Shown here piece after piece: positions 5,583 to 7,837 of a stretch of DNA of 7,837 nt. Within the stretch, counting starts at the first letter, position 1; every line of letters starts with the position of its first letter. A program made the position numbers and the translations under genes. The stretch lies in NCBI GenBank assembly GCA_019347795.1, contig JAHWKS010000217.1:1-7837 (forward strand), read 5' to 3'. The notes beneath the pieces were generated by a model, which did no database searches, had not been told where the DNA came from, and worked only from the letters and a program-made list of their open reading frames with translations. The stretch is from Planctomycetota bacterium (GTDB lineage Bacteria > Planctomycetota > Planctomycetia > Pirellulales > Pirellulaceae).

Positions 5583-5981
5583 ATGCGCCTGCTCCCGACG
5601 ATACCGGAGTTGATTCTTCTCCTGCTCATCGTGATCGTACTGGGCAGTTTGGCCTACGACTGGTACGCCGGCTATTGCGGCGAACGGGACGGAGCAGCAG
5701 AAGCAGTCGAGGATCTTGCCGCTGGTCGCCTACGGCTAAAATTGGGCGGCAAGATTCAGCCCTGGAACTCCAACCTTGTCGGAATTTTCCGCGAAAGATA
5801 CGGCATCGACGTTCAATTTGTCCACGGATGCGTTCCATCGGCGTACGACTCCGCCTATACCCGCGCCTACAATGAGCGAGTGCTCCGCCACATTGCTGAC
5901 GAGGCGCCGGAGTTTTCGCTGGATCGCGCGTTTGACGAGGCGCATGACGAATGGATCGCCCAAATGAGTCGCTTTAGATAA
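5583..5981 (+). CDS. Small single-pass membrane protein of unknown function
   Basis: A 132-residue protein I do not recognise. Residues about 9-26 form one hydrophobic helix (ELILLLLIVIVLGSLAY), consistent with a signal anchor that places the remaining roughly 105 residues outside the cytoplasm. The soluble part is mixed helical, with GRLRLKLGGKIQPWN (48-62), a GCVP motif (82-85), a Tyr-rich stretch (Y88, Y92, Y96) and a charged C-terminus. Two cysteines (C32, C83) could form a disulfide if exported. The ATG at 5583 is forced by an in-frame TGA at 5571; the SD is weak (GAG at about -9). The coding region and its flanks look less GC-rich than the neighbouring genes, and an 8-bp direct repeat brackets it. 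It is separated by 113 and 88 bp from its neighbours, so it is probably its own transcription unit. Confidence 0.7.
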   Translation: MRLLPTIPELILLLLIVIVLGSLAYDWYAGYCGERDGAAEAVEDLAAGRLRLKLGGKIQPWNSNLVGIFRERYGIDVQFVHGCVPSAYDSAYTRAYNERVLRHIADEAPEFSLDRAFDEAHDEWIAQMSRFR

Positions 5982-5994
5982 TGGGCGGCGCGCC

Positions 5995-6002
5995 GTAGTG
6001 TC
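5995..6002 (+). repeat. 8-bp direct repeat GTAGTGTC, right copy
   Basis: Second copy of the octamer at 5466-5473, beginning 14 bp after the stop of the small membrane protein gene. It directly follows a 10-bp GC palindrome, CGGCGCGCCG (5986-5995). No terminal inverted repeats or transposase accompany it. Confidence 0.4.
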
Positions 6003-6020
6003 TCGGCAACATGCGTGGGT

Positions 6021-6026
6021 TATACT
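6021..6026 (+). promoter_or_regulatory. Candidate -10 box for the two-gene operon at 6070-7253
   Basis: TATACT matches the sigma-70 -10 consensus at five of six positions and lies 44 bp before the ATG at 6070. I see no good -35 element at 16-18 bp upstream, so the promoter is tentative. Confidence 0.35.
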
Positions 6027-6069
6027 GCGGGAGTTGACATCCTCGTCTCTTCCACCCCCGCACGCGCCC

Positions 6070-6549
6070 ATGGACTTCGAACACCGGCTGCAAAAGGCGA
6101 TCGAGCGCGGTCACAAGCGCAAGCAGCATGAGGCGCACGAGGCCCGCCGCCGCGAGCTGACCGAGCAGGAGATCAAGAGCCTGCACACGCAGTATCGGCT
6201 GATCCTCTCGGAGCACATCGAGTCGCTCATCAAGAAGCTCTCCAACCACTTTCCCGGCTTCCAGTACGAGACGCTCTACGGCGACAAGGGCTGGGGCGCC
6301 GCCTGCAAACGGGATGACCTGGAGCTTTCCGCCGGCAAGCGCACCAACCAGTTCAGCCGCCTGGAGATGACGATCCGGCCCTACTCATCGGTGGGCGTCC
6401 TGGAGCTGACCGCCAAGGGGACCGTCCGCAACAAAGAGATCTACAACCGGGTCCACTTCGAGCCGGTGGCCGACGCCGACCCGCAGGACTTTATCGAGCT
6501 GATCGATCTCTGGGTGCTGGAGTACGCCGAGCTGTACGCCGCGAAGTGA
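6070..6549 (+). CDS. Soluble protein of unknown function
   Basis: A 159-residue protein I cannot place in a named family. Residues 1-60 are strongly charged and helical, rich in His, Lys and Arg (HKRKQHEAHEARRR, 15-28), then amphipathic helices to KKLSNHF. The rest looks like an alpha/beta fold, with GFQYETLYGDKGWGAA (63-78), RLEMTIRPY (97-105), LELTAKGTVRN (111-121) and a C-terminal helix of acidic and hydrophobic residues (IDLWVLEYAELY, 145-156). No signal peptide or membrane helix is seen, so it is probably cytoplasmic. The frame is open to a GTG at 5998, but the ATG at 6070 is preferred since the extension is unstructured and would overlap the putative promoter. No SD precedes it. It overlaps the next gene by 4 bp, so the two products probably act together or are produced in fixed ratio. 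Confidence 0.8.
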   Translation: MDFEHRLQKAIERGHKRKQHEAHEARRRELTEQEIKSLHTQYRLILSEHIESLIKKLSNHFPGFQYETLYGDKGWGAACKRDDLELSAGKRTNQFSRLEMTIRPYSSVGVLELTAKGTVRNKEIYNRVHFEPVADADPQDFIELIDLWVLEYAELYAAK

Positions 6550-7253
6550 CGGCCGTGTCCGAGCTTCCCCACATCGACGCCACTTCCCTTCGCCGGGAGC
6601 GGCCGCACCGGGCCGCCGTCGAGGCGCCGCCGCTGGGCGTGGGATTCTTGCTGACGTGGCTGTCGTGCTGCGCCGTCTATCTGGCGGCGGTGCAGGCCTT
6701 GGCCGAGAAGCCGCCGGGCGTGATCGGCGTGCTGACGGCCGCGGTGCTCTCGATCGGCTACGGCGCCGCCTGGGCAGGATTGGCGGCCTTCATCGCACGT
6801 CAGCTCAGCGCGAAAGTCTACGCCAGCGAGCCGGGCGAATGGCTCCTGGCGATCCTCGGCGCGCGGCTGGCGGTGGAAGTGGCGGTGCAGTTTATTCCCG
6901 CCTGGCTTCTCGCCTCGCCGCAAGGCGTGCTGGCGGCGGCCACGAGCTTCTTCCTGGTGCTCCCGCTCTTAAGCCGCAGTCTGCCGCCGTTATGGAAAGC
7001 GGTGATCGCGACGATGCTCCTCCTTTACGCGGCGCCGTTGACGGCGATCGCTCTCCGCGACGTGCTGGGGCTTTCGCTCGGCCCGCTGGCGGCGCTCGCC
7101 CCTTGGCTGGAGCAGGTGCGCTTCCCTGTGATCCTGATCGCCCTGATTCTCGCCGCCGCAATCGAAGCCTGGCGCAAGACCCGCCGCACGGCCCTCCACT
7201 GGCTCGGCGTGCTGGCCTGGATCTGGACGCTCGTCCTCGGCGCCTTCATTTAG
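6546..7253 (+). CDS. Polytopic membrane protein of unknown function
   Basis: A 235-residue integral membrane protein with about seven hydrophobic segments, roughly at residues 30-52, 58-84, 98-120, 126-143, 151-175, 191-207 and 216-234. The first 28 residues are hydrophilic and presumably cytoplasmic. A short EPGEWLL motif (95-101) starts the third segment. No transporter signature, catalytic motif or conserved charged transmembrane residue stands out. The GTG start at 6546 overlaps the preceding TGA (GTGA), indicating translational coupling; a second GTG at 6555 is an alternative. It ends 70 bp before the convergent deacetylase gene. It could be a membrane anchor or small-molecule permease working with the upstream protein, but the sequence does not decide this. 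Confidence 0.8.
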   Translation: MTAVSELPHIDATSLRRERPHRAAVEAPPLGVGFLLTWLSCCAVYLAAVQALAEKPPGVIGVLTAAVLSIGYGAAWAGLAAFIARQLSAKVYASEPGEWLLAILGARLAVEVAVQFIPAWLLASPQGVLAAATSFFLVLPLLSRSLPPLWKAVIATMLLLYAAPLTAIALRDVLGLSLGPLAALAPWLEQVRFPVILIALILAAAIEAWRKTRRTALHWLGVLAWIWTLVLGAFI

Positions 7254-7270
7254 CGATTTGGCTCATCACA

Positions 7271-7298
7271 GGCGGGCCTCCTATGCGGCAAGCCCACC
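7271..7298. terminator. Weak hairpin between convergent genes
   Basis: GGCGGGC (7271-7277) can pair with GCCCACC (7292-7298) with one C-A mismatch and a 14-base loop. It lies in the 70-bp gap between the convergent membrane-protein and deacetylase genes, where a shared terminator is expected. There is no U-run on either strand, so it is at best a weak or factor-dependent terminator. Confidence 0.25.
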
Positions 7299-7323
7299 GA
7301 TGTTTCTCCCGCGGGAATCGCCG

Positions 7324-7837
7324 TCAAACCAGCGACTTTATTTCGCGCAGGCCGAGCGGCTCGCGCATGGCGAAGGGCTCGCCGTAGCGGACGCCGATGG
7401 CGCGGCCCCAGTAGGCGGCCTCGGTGTGGAGCTGGTCGAGGAAGGTGGGCGGGCCGCTCGGACGGCCGGTGATGAACTGGCTCTCGTAGCAGCGGATCGC
7501 CGCCAGCTTGCGGTCCCAGTAATCGCTGATGTCCAGCACGAACGCCGGCTGCGGCGCCTGCCTCAGATGGACGCAGTAGTAGTAAAAGATCCGCTGCGGA
7601 TGGTGCGGCTCGTGCGGCAGGTCGGTCTTCGAGAGCTTCGACCAGAAGCGGGCCGCTTCGATCAACTGCGTCGCCGCCACGTGATCGGGATGGGCGTCGA
7701 TCCAATACGGCGCGAACAGCCACTTCGGCCGCACGCGGCGAAACACGGCCGCCAGCTTCGCCCGCGCTTCGAGCGTCGGCTCCAGGCTGCGGTTGGGAAG
7801 CCCGAGATTCTCCCGCCAGGGGATCCCCAGGACCTCG
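7324..7837 (-). CDS. bshB1: BshB1-like LmbE/PIG-L family deacetylase, N-terminus off window
   Basis: The C-terminal 170 residues of a zinc-dependent N-acetylglucosaminyl deacetylase of the LmbE/PIG-L family. The gene runs off the right edge, so the first metal-binding motif (the N-terminal HPDD) is not visible. Reading beyond the internal GTG at 7746 continues the frame to the edge, with LGIPWRENLGLPNRSLEP, typical of the family just after its N-terminal strand region. Visible hallmarks are DAHPDH (residues 47-52 of the visible part, with a zinc-ligand His), FVLDISDYWDRKLAAIRCYESQF, and WGRAIGVRYGEPF near the end. These C-terminal blocks resemble BshB1, which removes the acetyl group from GlcNAc-malate in bacillithiol synthesis. 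Related deacetylases act on other GlcNAc conjugates, so the substrate is not proven. It converges on the operon ending at 7253. Confidence 0.85.
   Translation of the reverse strand, partial: EVLGIPWRENLGLPNRSLEPTLEARAKLAAVFRRVRPKWLFAPYWIDAHPDHVAATQLIEAARFWSKLSKTDLPHEPHHPQRIFYYYCVHLRQAPQPAFVLDISDYWDRKLAAIRCYESQFITGRPSGPPTFLDQLHTEAAYWGRAIGVRYGEPFAMREPLGLREIKSLV

Noticed and set aside
6034..6039. TTGACA, a perfect -35 hexamer
   Set aside because: There is no -10-like sequence 16-18 bp downstream, and the start codon at 6070 follows too closely.
7307..7316. Perfect palindrome TCCCGCGGGA as a terminator
   Set aside because: It has no loop and no U-run; a 10-bp GC palindrome is not unusual in this DNA.
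7250..7723. 157-codon open frame on the minus strand overlapping the deacetylase
   Set aside because: It is in another frame of the deacetylase gene, which has clear family motifs and continues to the window edge.
7744..7746. GTG at 7746 as the start of the deacetylase
   Set aside because: The frame continues upstream to the window edge with family-like sequence including RENLGLPNRSLEP, so the gene starts outside the window.

Overview
The window looks like chromosomal DNA from a high-GC member of the Planctomycetota. This rests on gene content rather than any marker gene: an exported Cys-type sulfatase, a soluble Hanks-type Ser/Thr kinase with an unusual N-terminal sensor domain, a PadR operon encoding secretin-N0/N1-like proteins, several proteins I cannot assign, weak or absent Shine-Dalgarno (SD) sequences before some genes, and a BshB1-type deacetylase. 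No rRNA, tRNA, CRISPR array, insertion sequence or phage gene is visible.

Layout. (a) 18-1397, minus strand: a complete exported sulfatase. (b) 1398-1758: a 361-bp divergent intergenic region with a plausible sulfatase promoter and two small hairpins. (c) 1759-3081, plus: a cyclic-nucleotide-binding domain fused to a Ser/Thr protein kinase, with all catalytic motifs present. (d) 3091-5469, plus: a compact three-gene unit with its own promoter. It encodes a PadR-family repressor, then a membrane protein joining a cytoplasmic HAAS/permease-prefix-like domain to an extracytoplasmic secretin-N0/N1-like region, then a paralogue that keeps only a signal sequence and the N0/N1-like region. The last two genes overlap by 4 bp. 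(e) 5583-5981, plus: a small membrane-anchored protein of unknown function, in less GC-rich sequence. (f) 6070-7253, plus: a soluble unknown protein and a polytopic membrane protein, overlapping by 4 bp. (g) 7324-7837, minus: the C-terminal part of a BshB1-like LmbE/PIG-L deacetylase that runs off the right edge.

How the genes may work together. The most interesting unit is (d). PadR genes are often paired with a membrane protein carrying a HAAS-like N-terminal domain, commonly a permease or adhesin-like protein. Here the partner instead carries a secretin-type N0/N1-like ectodomain without a secretin barrel, followed by a second copy of that ectodomain. My inference is a one-component envelope-sensing switch: ectodomain assembly outside the membrane changes the HAAS domain inside, which changes PadR occupancy of a promoter whose -10 region is packed with inverted repeats. 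The upstream kinase is co-directional and 63 bp away, so it may or may not be functionally linked. Nothing here has been checked against a database; family assignments come from motifs read in the translations.
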